Positions 17,711 through 27,100 of a stretch of DNA of 64,000 nucleotides are shown piece by piece; the first letter of the stretch is position 1; every line of letters begins with the position of its first letter. The notes beneath the pieces are model-generated. The model searched no databases, was not told where the DNA came from, and worked only from the letters and a program-made list of their open reading frames with translations. The stretch is from Microbacterium sp. RU1D. Lineage in GTDB: Bacteria > Actinomycetota > Actinomycetes > Actinomycetales > Microbacteriaceae. A program made the position numbers and the translations under genes. The stretch is from the NCBI RefSeq assembly GCF_900156435.1, contig NZ_FTPQ01000001.1, forward strand, positions 434,001 to 498,000, in the 5' to 3' direction.

Positions 17711-17872
17711 GTGCCCGAATTGCTTGTTGAAGCGCGGATGACACACGCGATCGCTGCAGCGCTCGACGCCCGCATCGGGGCCGGCGAGGACGGCGTGTCC
17801 TCGATGGTGCCGCTCGACGAGGTCGCGGGTTACGGGAGACCATCATCTCCGCATACAGATGGAGGTTCGTGA
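17711..17872 (+). CDS. Possible small ORF or gene fragment, 53 aa
   Basis: GTG at 17711 opens 53 codons; an internal ATG gives MTHAIAAALDARIGAGEDGV and continues to a TGA. Composition is protein-like rather than Arg/Pro-rich, and it directly follows the 1663-aa gene, but there is no convincing ribosome-binding site and no recognisable family. It may be a fragment of a longer lost gene. Confidence 0.2.
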   Translation: MPELLVEARMTHAIAAALDARIGAGEDGVSSMVPLDEVAGYGRPSSPHTDGGS

Positions 17873-17967
17873 TTGTATGTAGCGATTTTGGAGGACGGCT
17901 GCGTCAGGGCTGGCTCTCCGCGACCGCGCAGCGCGATTTTCCCGCTCGTAGAACCGCCGCGGGACGG

Positions 17968-19104
17968 TTAGGGGAGGACCCAGCTCGGCGCGGTGAGAGA
18001 GTTTGTATTAAGCCACGCCCGCTCAGACGAATCGTCGTAAAGCACCACGCGCATCTTCTCCCTGAGGAGCGCGAGCATACCCGCATCCGCCCCATATCCC
18101 GCGGCGTCCGAGAACCTTGTTCTGAGCTCGTCGGCCGTCAAGGTCGCGTCGTGCGCTCCGCGTCGCCAATAAAGAATGAGGTCAGCGTCCCCATTGGCGC
18201 GCAAGCCATCGATGATCGCCCTCCACCACCACCGATCCGTGGCTCCGAGTGAGCAGCCGAAGATGATGAAGAGGTCACTCTCGGGGAACAGCGCTTCATA
18301 CTTCACCTTGTTCTGTGCCCAGTACGGCTTGGAGAGCGTGCGTGCGTCACCGTCCGCTTCATCGATGCCAAATAGCAGTGATCGCGGCGTGTACTGAACA
18401 CCGTGCGGATGGACCACATCGGATATGAGGTTGGCGACCATGTAGAACGATGCTCGCTCGCGTGCGTCCGAGTGTCCTCGAGGATTTGGATGGAAGTTGA
18501 TGTTGCGGTCTGACCATCGGTGCGGGTGCGGATCGAACTGCTCCTGGTCGAGGTAGACGAAGTCGTCGAGCAGTGTCGTGTAGTTGAAGTTGATGAACTG
18601 GAAATTGAAGATATCGCCGATGTCCACCCGCTGGGTCAGCTTCATCTTGTGGTACTCGTCCGCGTCTTCGATGTCCCCCAGAAACTCCATGTAGGAGTTG
18701 ATGGTCGACTCGCGCGCCACTGCGATGTCACCCAGCCTGGAGAGCACGTCCGGCGTGGCGACTTGGTCGAGGAAGCTCGCGAACTCTCGTTGGATCTTCC
18801 TCACGTCGGCAACGATCTGCCCCGCCGGGACACCGCCGTCGCTCCGAAGTGTCTCGATGGCGTTCTCGACATCGCTCCAATTCTCGGCGCCAGCGGCTTG
18901 GAGCGACTCCATCTGCTCCAGGATCAGATTGGTGGGCTCAAACTTTCGATATTTCAGGAAGTGATAGAACGACTCGTATCGCGTGTCTGTTGGAGCCCCA
19001 AGGCCAGATAGGACCTGAATATCGAACCCATTGCCGACCAACGCCATCACGTTGTACTGCGTTCTCGCCTCGGCAAAGCGACTCGTGAAGTCCTCGTAGC
19101 CCAT
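17968..19104 (-). CDS. abiH: AbiH family bacteriophage abortive infection protein
   Basis: 378-aa protein of the AbiH family. Diagnostic elements in order: ALVGNGFDIQVLSGLGAPT near residue 21, SFYHFLKYRKF, FQFINFNYTTLLDDF near 170, VVHPHGVQYTPRSLLFGIDE near 232-251, and DLFIIFGCSLGATDRWWW near 274-291. AbiH members stop phage growth by an unknown, probably nucleotide-dependent, mechanism; the glycine-rich N-terminus suggests a nucleotide-binding fold. The length is normal for the family and no disruption is seen. It lies in the same orientation as the DUF4209-like gene upstream but with about 215 bases between, so a shared transcript is possible, not shown. Confidence 0.88.
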   Translation of the reverse strand: MGYEDFTSRFAEARTQYNVMALVGNGFDIQVLSGLGAPTDTRYESFYHFLKYRKFEPTNLILEQMESLQAAGAENWSDVENAIETLRSDGGVPAGQIVADVRKIQREFASFLDQVATPDVLSRLGDIAVARESTINSYMEFLGDIEDADEYHKMKLTQRVDIGDIFNFQFINFNYTTLLDDFVYLDQEQFDPHPHRWSDRNINFHPNPRGHSDARERASFYMVANLISDVVHPHGVQYTPRSLLFGIDEADGDARTLSKPYWAQNKVKYEALFPESDLFIIFGCSLGATDRWWWRAIIDGLRANGDADLILYWRRGAHDATLTADELRTRFSDAAGYGADAGMLALLREKMRVVLYDDSSERAWLNTNSLTAPSWVLP

Positions 19105-19321
19105 CTGATTCTCGGTCTCCTCATCATGTTGGCGGGCGGGCTCTCAAGCACCCGCCTGTGTGAAATCGGACTCAGCCCGAGCATGGCATGTGGCAAGTTT
19201 GCGCCATCCTCTACGGCGGCAGGGTCAAGCTAGTCGCCCACGGATCTGTGAGCAGACTTTCGGATCGATGCTGGACTTGCTTGACGCGTGCGCGATGTGA
19301 GACGCGCACCGCGCACGGCCC

Positions 19322-21010
19322 CTAGCGAAGGGGGACGAGAAGTTGAATGAAGATATGCACCAAGACACCCGCTGTTGCGCGTGTTCCTTCTTCGGCGAGA
19401 CCGTGCAGGTAGTTGTTACGGATGTTCCACCCAAGCTGATCTACAAGCATGAACTCCCAGTATCGAAACAGGCGACGACAGGACGGGACTGAGTTCATGA
19501 GGGACTCAAGAAGCCCTCCTAGAAGCTTCTGCTGATTTGCCATGCTGCCGGAGGATCCGGCCGGATTCACGGTCAGCGCACCCTGTTGTCTGGCCATCTC
19601 CCGTATTGCTGCTTCTACGGTCGGCAAGGTGTCGAGGACGACATCCCACTCGCCCACGATGTAGGCCGCGAGCGCTCGACGCACCCGTTCCTTGCCCTTC
19701 GCGCTGAACAGATCGCAGCCATCGAGCAGAAGGAATACGAACTCAAGAAAGTCGTCGCGTGTGACGACCTTTTGAAGAGCCGCGTCTAGGAATCCCACGT
19801 AGAACTGACTCAAGGTGTCCTCGTCGTGGCGCTCCCAATAGTCCCTAAGTTCATCTGCCGAGGAAGGAGCACGCGTAACGAGCCCCTGTCGGCTGATCTG
19901 GACCGGTGAGGCGATCAGTTCAACAATGGACCGCTCACGTGATTCTCCCGCCGGCTCGAACGGGGGAAACAAGCCGACGAGCCTGCGCAGGCTCTCCTCC
20001 ACTGGCTGTCCCACTTCGAGCGGTGCCATGACGGACCGGTAAACCTCCCCAGGAATCTCGATGTGGATGTCATGCTCGCGGAGATCAAAGTCGGCCACTT
20101 CCAGCTGGGCCAGCCGCACCCCAATCGCACGGATGTGATCGGAGAGGCCGCGGGTTCTCGCCAGTTGTTGTGCCTCGCGTAGGAGCTGGTCTTTCACGAG
20201 TCCCGCATGTTCGTCAGCCTCGCTGATCAGGCGATCGAGTTCCGCTGACATGACCGCCTTGCGCGTTTCGTTGTCCGGAGCCGTCGATTCCAGCAGCATT
20301 GCGAGTTCCGTTCGTCCTCGCGATTGATCGTGGAACTCAACGATCGCGGTTTCGATTAGGGGCACGGCCTGGATTGCCGCGCCACCATTGCTGAGGAACA
20401 ACCGAAGGAGATCGTGCGCAGTACCGCTTCCACGTCCGACCAGGTTGGACTGCTCAATCACCGAATCCGCGGCCGCGAGCAGTGCGGCCAGCGCTTGAGC
20501 ACGACGCGCGTCATCGTTCAACTGGCGGGCGAGGTCAAGCGCGGACGCAAGAATTCGATATCGTTCCCAGATCTCGGAGCCAGGATCAGTGCCGAACTCT
20601 ATCGCGGAGGCCAGAGCGCTTTCCGCTAATGGTCGATTGGCACCGCTGGGTCTAAGCCGCCAAAGTGTATGGCCCAACTGTGCTCGAGCAAGGACACTCG
20701 CGTTCGGATGAACTGCAGCTTCGGCTAGTAACTCTTCAACGCCCTCGTCCCATTCCGCGATGGGTGGTGGAAAGTCACCCGCCGCCGTCTCGTACCGAGG
20801 TTCGAAGGCAGGTCTAGTTAGTAGCTGTCCGTCCCTCTCGAGCACCAGGATGAAACTGAAACCATAGAGGACGGCCAGAGCTGGCAAGGACTGGTCTTCG
20901 CGCAAAAGTCGACGCAGTGCGTCGGCTGCTTCCGAAACGCTCTTTCTATCGCTAATTGCTTCGAGCGCGCCTTCGAGAAGCTCCGCGTGGCTTGGGTCTT
21001 CCTGGTTCAC
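19322..21010 (-). CDS. DUF4209-like protein with C-terminal HEPN-type motif
   Basis: 562-aa, largely helical protein. Residues 1-320 look like tandem helical repeats. The C-terminal part from about 480 resembles DUF4209: LGGLLESLMNSVPSCRRLF, then WNIRNNYLHGLAEEGTRA, in which R-N-N-Y-L-H fits the HEPN R-x4-H motif, then a final hydrophobic helix (AGVLVHIFIQLLVPLR). Such proteins are predicted RNases or stress/defence effectors. GTG at 21010 is preceded by GAGGGGAT. It sits between AbiH and the relaxase remnant. RNase activity is inferred from the motif only. Confidence 0.7.
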   Translation of the reverse strand: MNQEDPSHAELLEGALEAISDRKSVSEAADALRRLLREDQSLPALAVLYGFSFILVLERDGQLLTRPAFEPRYETAAGDFPPPIAEWDEGVEELLAEAAVHPNASVLARAQLGHTLWRLRPSGANRPLAESALASAIEFGTDPGSEIWERYRILASALDLARQLNDDARRAQALAALLAAADSVIEQSNLVGRGSGTAHDLLRLFLSNGGAAIQAVPLIETAIVEFHDQSRGRTELAMLLESTAPDNETRKAVMSAELDRLISEADEHAGLVKDQLLREAQQLARTRGLSDHIRAIGVRLAQLEVADFDLREHDIHIEIPGEVYRSVMAPLEVGQPVEESLRRLVGLFPPFEPAGESRERSIVELIASPVQISRQGLVTRAPSSADELRDYWERHDEDTLSQFYVGFLDAALQKVVTRDDFLEFVFLLLDGCDLFSAKGKERVRRALAAYIVGEWDVVLDTLPTVEAAIREMARQQGALTVNPAGSSGSMANQQKLLGGLLESLMNSVPSCRRLFRYWEFMLVDQLGWNIRNNYLHGLAEEGTRATAGVLVHIFIQLLVPLR

Positions 21011-21268
21011 TGTTTATCCCCTCGAAGCACCCGGCACGTGGACTTAGCCGGTCCAGCTTGCCAGTTCACCGACCGATCGAAGGCGCTTGCAGCGTCGAAA
21101 GTCCGTCGTTCGTGGCAACAGACGAGGAGATCCTATGAGCGAGGCCGAGACCCGCGCTGATCCCGCCCGAATAGCGCGCCCGAGTCTCTCCTCCTTGAAC
21201 GCCCGACCATCGCCCGACGCACGTCTGTTCCCGCGCGGGGGCCAGCCCTTCACCGCGATTGATGGGCT

Positions 21269-23792
21269 CTATATCCCGATCGCGCGCCCGGTACTCGGCG
21301 GCCCGACCACCGGTCCTGTCGCCATCGCCGCCTCGCGGTTCCTCGCCGCACGCCGCACCTCTGCTTCCGCCGCGCGCACAGCATCCTGCATCGTCAACTC
21401 CGGAGTGCCGCGCTGCATCGACTCGGCAAGGCACTCGCGGGCCGCGGCATCGGTCCGTGCTACAACGATCGCGACGTTGCTCAGCCGACCGCGCGTGAGG
21501 CCCACGTACAGCCCCGCGGCGTCGACGTCCGGCCCGACCATCGACGCGTCGGCGGTGTCGCCCTGCACGCCGTGCACAGTGGACGCGTAGGCGAGCTGCA
21601 GGTGCTCGCGCGCGTACTCGCTGGACACTCGCGCCACCTCGCCGCTGTCGCTCACGGAGACAAGCGACAAGTACTCGTCGCGGATGCCGCGCACGATCCA
21701 CTGCGCGCGATTCTCTACGCCCGTGAGTCGGTCGTTGCGACGCGTCTGGACGGTGTCGCCGACGAGGATGCGCTGCTGCCCGATTCCCCACGCGGCGACG
21801 GAGTCGTCGAGCTCGCCCTGGTCGACTCGCCGCTGCTGGATGGCGTCGTTGATTGCATCCGCCTCGGCATTCGTGCCGGATACCAGCGTCACCCGCTTGG
21901 CGCGTGCGTGCCAGTCGGAGTAGGCGCCGATCATCCGCTCACGGGCCGCGTCGTGATGGTTGACCCGGTCGACGTGACCGTGTTCGGCAAGCTCGCCCGC
22001 AACCACCAGCGCACGCTCGCGATCACACGCATCCCGGAGCCGCAGTGTGAGCGCCGCGTAGTCGGGATCGCGGAACCGGTGCACCGTGTCGAGCTCGATC
22101 GCAGCGTTCGCGTGCCGGATCGCAGAACCCACCGCGCCCGCGTGTCCGACCGGCAACGCCTGATGCGTGTCACCCACGAACGCCAGCCCGACACCCTGCT
22201 CGATCGCGAGCTCGACGAGGACGTTCGCCGTCTGCAGGTCGACCATGCCGGCTTCGTCGACGACGATCCGATCGCGAGAACGCAACACGTACTGGGTTGG
22301 CCCGCCGAACGCGGTGCCCGTGCTGGAATCGACTTCTCCCACTCGAAGCCTGGTCCACACCTTGGAGCCGGCCTCGTCGGTGGCCCATCGGTAGCCGTGG
22401 TCCAAGAGAAGGGCATGAATACTGGATGCCGCGGCCCCGACCTCGCGAGAAGCCACCGATGCCGCCTTTCGCGTGGGAGCAATAACAAGCATCCGCCGCC
22501 GTTGCGACGTGAGCGCCGCGAACGCGGCGCGCAGCATCGTGGTCTTGCCCGTGCCGGCGGGGCCGGTCACAGTTACGAGCCCATCCGTGCCGGCGATGGC
22601 GCAGGCGGCGGCGCCTTGTGAGGCATCCAGTGCCGACAGATCCGCGTTCGGAGCGAGCCGGTTCAATTCGCCCGACAGCAGGGAGCGCACGGGCCGGGCG
22701 AGCACGTCCAAGCGGCCGGCGAGACGCACCTTGGCGCGTACGGTTTCGGTTGCCATGAACGCCTTCACGTGCGCCGGCGGGTCTTCCGCAACGAGCCGGT
22801 AGACGGCACGCGTGGCGCGCTCCGTGATCTCGGCGATCACGCCGTCGAGCCTGTCTCGCTCTGCAACGACGCCCGTGCGCGAGAGCGCGCGTATTGCGCC
22901 CGCGCGGATGTCGAAGCTGCTGAACCTCCCGCCGCTCGATGTGGACCGTTCGTCCGCGTCGACGACCGCCTGTGCAGCGAGCAGATCCAGGTCAACGGCA
23001 TGCGGATCGATTGAAGCGACTTGGATGGGTGCGCGCGGGGTGACCAGGCTCGGATCGACTGCTGTGATCTCGTCGCGGACGCGGGCCTCCCAAGCCGCCT
23101 CATCGAGATCGGTCGGCTTGTTCAGACGCGACACCGCCCAGGCGCGGCGATCGATCTGCTGCAGCACCTCCACGCTCGGCGCAGATCCTCCGTGCGCCGC
23201 CGACCACTCCGCGATCAGGCGCGCGCGGTTGCCTTCGATTTGCGCCGACCGACGCGAGACGGGTCGGACGGCGCCGGCAAGTTCGGCGATCTCGCCAGTC
23301 TCGTCGACCGTGTAACCGTGCCGTGCGAGCGCGGCGATCCAGGCGGGATCCGTGCGGGCGGCGAGCTCACCCTCGGCGTTGACGACGGTGTGGAGTTTCA
23401 TCGCGACGCGCGAGTCGAGATTCGACCACTTGCCGTCCGCGCCGAGCACCTTGATGTTCAGCCAGAGGTGACGGTGGATGTGCGGGTCCAGTGCGCGCGA
23501 GCGCCGATGCTGCAGCTCGACGACCTCGATGCTCTTCCCCGGTGACTGGGTCGTGGCCGGTGAGCCAGACACGAAGGCCGCCGGCAGAGAGCTCGTCGGA
23601 GGTGATGACGCCGTTCGCCACGATGAACCGCGAGACGGTCGAACGGGAGGCGGCACTGTACGCTTCGAGCGCGTCAAAGCCGGGGGAGTGCTCTAGGTGA
23701 GCATCGCAGGTGCCCTTGAGCGCGTAGCCGATCGCCTGTCGAACCCCTCTGGACTCGACACCTCGCTTCCATCGCTCGAGGCCTCCGCGCAT
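21269..23792 (-). pseudogene. Disrupted MobF/TrwC-type conjugative relaxase-helicase
   Basis: The reading begins at 23792 in one frame with a relaxase N-terminus reaching WLTGHDPVTGEEHRG. It then continues in another frame from SIEVVELQHRRSRALDPHIH through the metal-binding histidines (DPHIHRHLWLNIKV) to the end. Intact relatives have about 70-80 more residues here, including the PKS motif, so an internal out-of-frame deletion occurred near 23530-23540. Downstream, the RecD-like helicase part is open: Walker A GPAGTGKTT, Walker B VVDEAGM, TVHGVQGDTAD and YVGLTRGR. Relaxases nick oriT and lead DNA transfer; this copy should be inactive for nicking. It marks a former conjugative or mobilisable origin of the island. 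Confidence 0.82.
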
Positions 23793-24154
23793 GCCCTCAG
23801 GATAGGGTGCGTTTTCCCGCTTATCCAGGTATTTTCTTGGTGTGCAGGTGTGGGTAGGCGAGTGCCGCTAAAGGGCGTCGCTCACCCATGGTGCCTGCGT
23901 GCATTGCTTCCTGTTCCTCGTGGATTGTCTCGTCTTTCGTCGTCTTCGTCGTCTTCGTCGTCGTCTTCTTCGTCATCTACTTGCGGGCGTGCGGTGACTC
24001 GATGGCCCTAGTCGACAACCTGTTTCTGCACTTGCGCCGCTGGGGATCTATGCGAGCTCTCGACACGTCGACGGGGAAAATGTTGGCCCTCGACCGGAGT
24101 CTGGATCTGACCGGATAGCGTGCTGTCTAGACTGCCGTTTATTGGGGGTAAGTG
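23793..24154. other. Intergenic region upstream of relaxase and defence operon
   Basis: Divergent space of about 360 bases between the relaxase remnant and the sacsin-like helicase gene. Relaxase genes of this type often have oriT just upstream, so a remnant origin could lie here, but I could not identify a convincing nic site. It contains the pyrimidine repeat at 23931-23974, and a GGGGG ribosome-binding site at 24144-24148 for the rightward gene. Confidence 0.45.
23931..23974. repeat. CGTCGTCTT-type pyrimidine-rich microsatellite
   Basis: About 44 bases made of CGT, CTT and CGTCGT units without a single A on the top strand (purine-only complement). No good frame uses it, so it is probably noncoding. 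Such tracts are prone to slippage and to unusual DNA structure. Confidence 0.6.
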
Positions 24155-27100
24155 GTGACCGACACTGCTCAGGCATGGACGCCTGAACCGATTCTCATCC
24201 GCGAAATCGAAGAGCAATTCGAGCGAGCCATCGGTTCGTATCGCGCAGACCCAAAGCTCATCGTCGAGCACGCGAACCTCGAGGAGTCAATCCGAGTTGG
24301 GGGCTACGCGAATCGCACCCTGCTGGAGCTGGTTCAAAACGCGGCTGATGCGATGGCTGGCACTACACCCGGTTCGGACGAGCTGGGTCGCGTAGAGATC
24401 GTGCTCGACCCAAGCTCGAAGACCCTGTACTGCGCCAACTCTGGGCGAGGGTTTTCGAAGCAAGGGCTTGAAGCGATGGCCCACGCCTACTTGAGTGCGA
24501 AGCGGGGCGATGAGATCGGGCGATTTGGTCTGGGATTCAAGTCCGTCCTCGCCCTGACCGACTCCCCGCAGGTGCTGAGCCGGAGTGTGTCTTTCGAGTA
24601 CAACTCGCCCATTGCGAAGACTGCGATTCGAGAGGTTGGATCGGGCGCTCGGCGCCTGCCGGTGCTGAGAACGGCAACGTTACTTGACGCTGGCGAATCC
24701 ATCGCGCGCGATGCCACGCTGGGGGAGCTCGCGAGCTGGGCAACCACGGTGATCAGACTTCCCGGCATCCTTCACGTCGACCGCATTCAGGCCGAGATGA
24801 GGACCTTCGCTTCGGAGTTCCTACTGTTCGTGGGCGCCGTGAGAGAGATCCACCTCCGTGTCCTTGGCGACCAAGGCTTCGAAACGAGCCATGTCTCTCG
24901 TGACATGGGACTCGGGCGCTTCAAGATCGAAAGACCCGATGGCAGCGGCGACGAGTGGATCGTGGGAGACCGGATGCATGCACCGTCGCCTTCGGCACGC
25001 CGAGAGGTGGGAGAGGCGGTCTCGAGAGACGAGATCAAGATCAGCGTCGCTGTACCTTTGCGTCCGCGCCGAGCCGGCCTGAGGGAGAAGGACGATCGCG
25101 GTACGCAGGTTGGGCAGTTCTGGAGCTATTTCCCGCTGCAGGACAACACCTCAGCCACCGGTTTCTTCAATGCGCCCTGGAGTGTCAATGACGATCGCAC
25201 GACATTGCTGCGCAATGAGTACAACCGAGAGATTCTCGCCACGATGGCGGAAGTCTTCCTCGAGCTTGTCCCGCAAGTCCGGACTGCCGAGGATCCGGCG
25301 GCTCACCTCGACTACCTCCCTGCTCGCGGTCGGGAGGAACGGTCGTACGGTGACTCGATCCTGTGCGCAGACGTGCCGCGCCTCGCTGGCCAAGGCGGAT
25401 TAGTACCCGACAGTGCGGGGACGCTCCTATCAGCGGCTGAGCTGGTTCCGCTTGACTTCGCCGTCATCGACGATCTGAAAATCGATGAGTCGGTTCACAA
25501 AGCATGGATCGAATCGCCCAACACCGGCGGCGATGTCCCTCACTGGAAGTGTTATAGCTCCAGTCAGCGAGTACTCCGTCTTAGCGAGGTCTTCGCTGCG
25601 AGCAGCGATCCCGACCTGTTCTTCGAGGACGCCGGGCCGCGGGCGCGCCGTATCGAGATGGCTCTCAGATCTCTACCCAAGCGCGGGATGTTGTCCTGGC
25701 TTCGAGAGTGGGCGGAGGGAACGCACCTGATTTCCACCGCCAACGCATTGCGCTTCTGTTTCGACCGGCGGACGAATCCGACCGTCATCGAAGCTAAAGT
25801 CATTCCCACATCGAGCGGTGCCAAGGCCCTCAAGGATAAGGATCTGGTGTTCCTGCACCAGGTGGAGGACCTCGAGATCGAGGGTGCCGTCTTCGTCGAC
25901 CCCGACTTTCTCGCGCATGCCGAGACGGAGAAGCTGCTCCGCGAATGTGGATTCCGTGATCTAGATCCAATCGCGATCCTCAACGCTCGCACCGCGGTGC
26001 TCACCCCGAACGCCGATACATCTCTACAGGGCAAGTTCTGGGACGCCGCACTCGGTGTAAACCCGCGCGACGCGATGAAGGTCATCTCAGCTCACCCGCA
26101 AGCAGTCATTCTTGTGCCCACGAGGGGCGGCGGGTGGGCATGGCCGCAACAAACATTCGACCTCGATGAGACTCTCCCCGGTGCAGATGGCAACCTGCTG
26201 CTCGATCACGAGCGTTGCTTTCCGGCGGTCGCACATGCACTCGGTGTCGTCCGTGCGCCTCAGGCGGACTACCCGTTCGAGGATGAGTTCGCCGCCACCG
26301 ACTATGAGAAATGGGTGCTGCGGGAGCTGAACTCGCGCCTTACTCCCGACGATCGTCCGATCGAACGCATCACTCTCTACCCGAGGCGTGACTCATCGCC
26401 GGGACCGTTCTCCGTCCTCCTCATGCTCGCCGATTCAGATGCGAGCGCGCCTTCTCGCGAGCTCTGGACGCGAGGACTCATGGAGTTTGGCGACAGCGCG
26501 TGGGACTGCGAGGACATCGACACCGGAGCCTCGTATGCCGTTCCGTCGCCGGTCAGGTGGGCAGTGGACGCTGTGGGAATCGTGAACTCCAGCCGCGGAT
26601 ATCTCGCGCCCCGACAGACCGTCTCTGCATCTCTGGTGAGGTACGACGGCCTCGTCCCTCTGTTCCGTGGTCCGCGATCAATGGAAGAGTCGCTCGGGCT
26701 TCCCGAGGACCTCGAATCCATGTCCTTCGAGGTCGCGAGAACCGCCCTGGGGCAGGATCTGTATCCCGCCACACTGAAGGACGACGTCCTCGCCGAATTC
26801 ATTCTCATCGCAGCGCGGATCGTCCAGAACGAGGCACCGCTCGCCTCTATACCGTCACGGGTGCACCGCGCGATCGAGTCTCGACCACCTGGGGCGGTGT
26901 ACCTCGCCACCACAGACGAGCAGGAGTCGTTCCTGCGTGCGAAGCAGCGGCCATACCTACGTGTGTCACCGGATCAGGCAGATCAATTCGTCGCCGACGT
27001 CGGTTGCCGACGATTCGAGGAGAGCTTTTCGTTCTCGATGGTTATCGAGGGCCAGCAGGACCTTCAAAGGATCCTCGACGCGTATCCCGGATTACGCACA

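Noticed and set aside
23888-24118. 76-aa frame with a Val/Phe-rich hydrophobic run
   Set aside because: The hydrophobic run comes only from translating the CGTCGTCTT repeat; no ribosome-binding site or protein-like remainder.
24155-25100. GHKL domain as a DNA gyrase, MutL or histidine kinase
   Set aside because: No gyrase transducer, MutL C-terminal or phospho-acceptor domain follows; the sacsin-like motifs and helicase C-terminus fit better.
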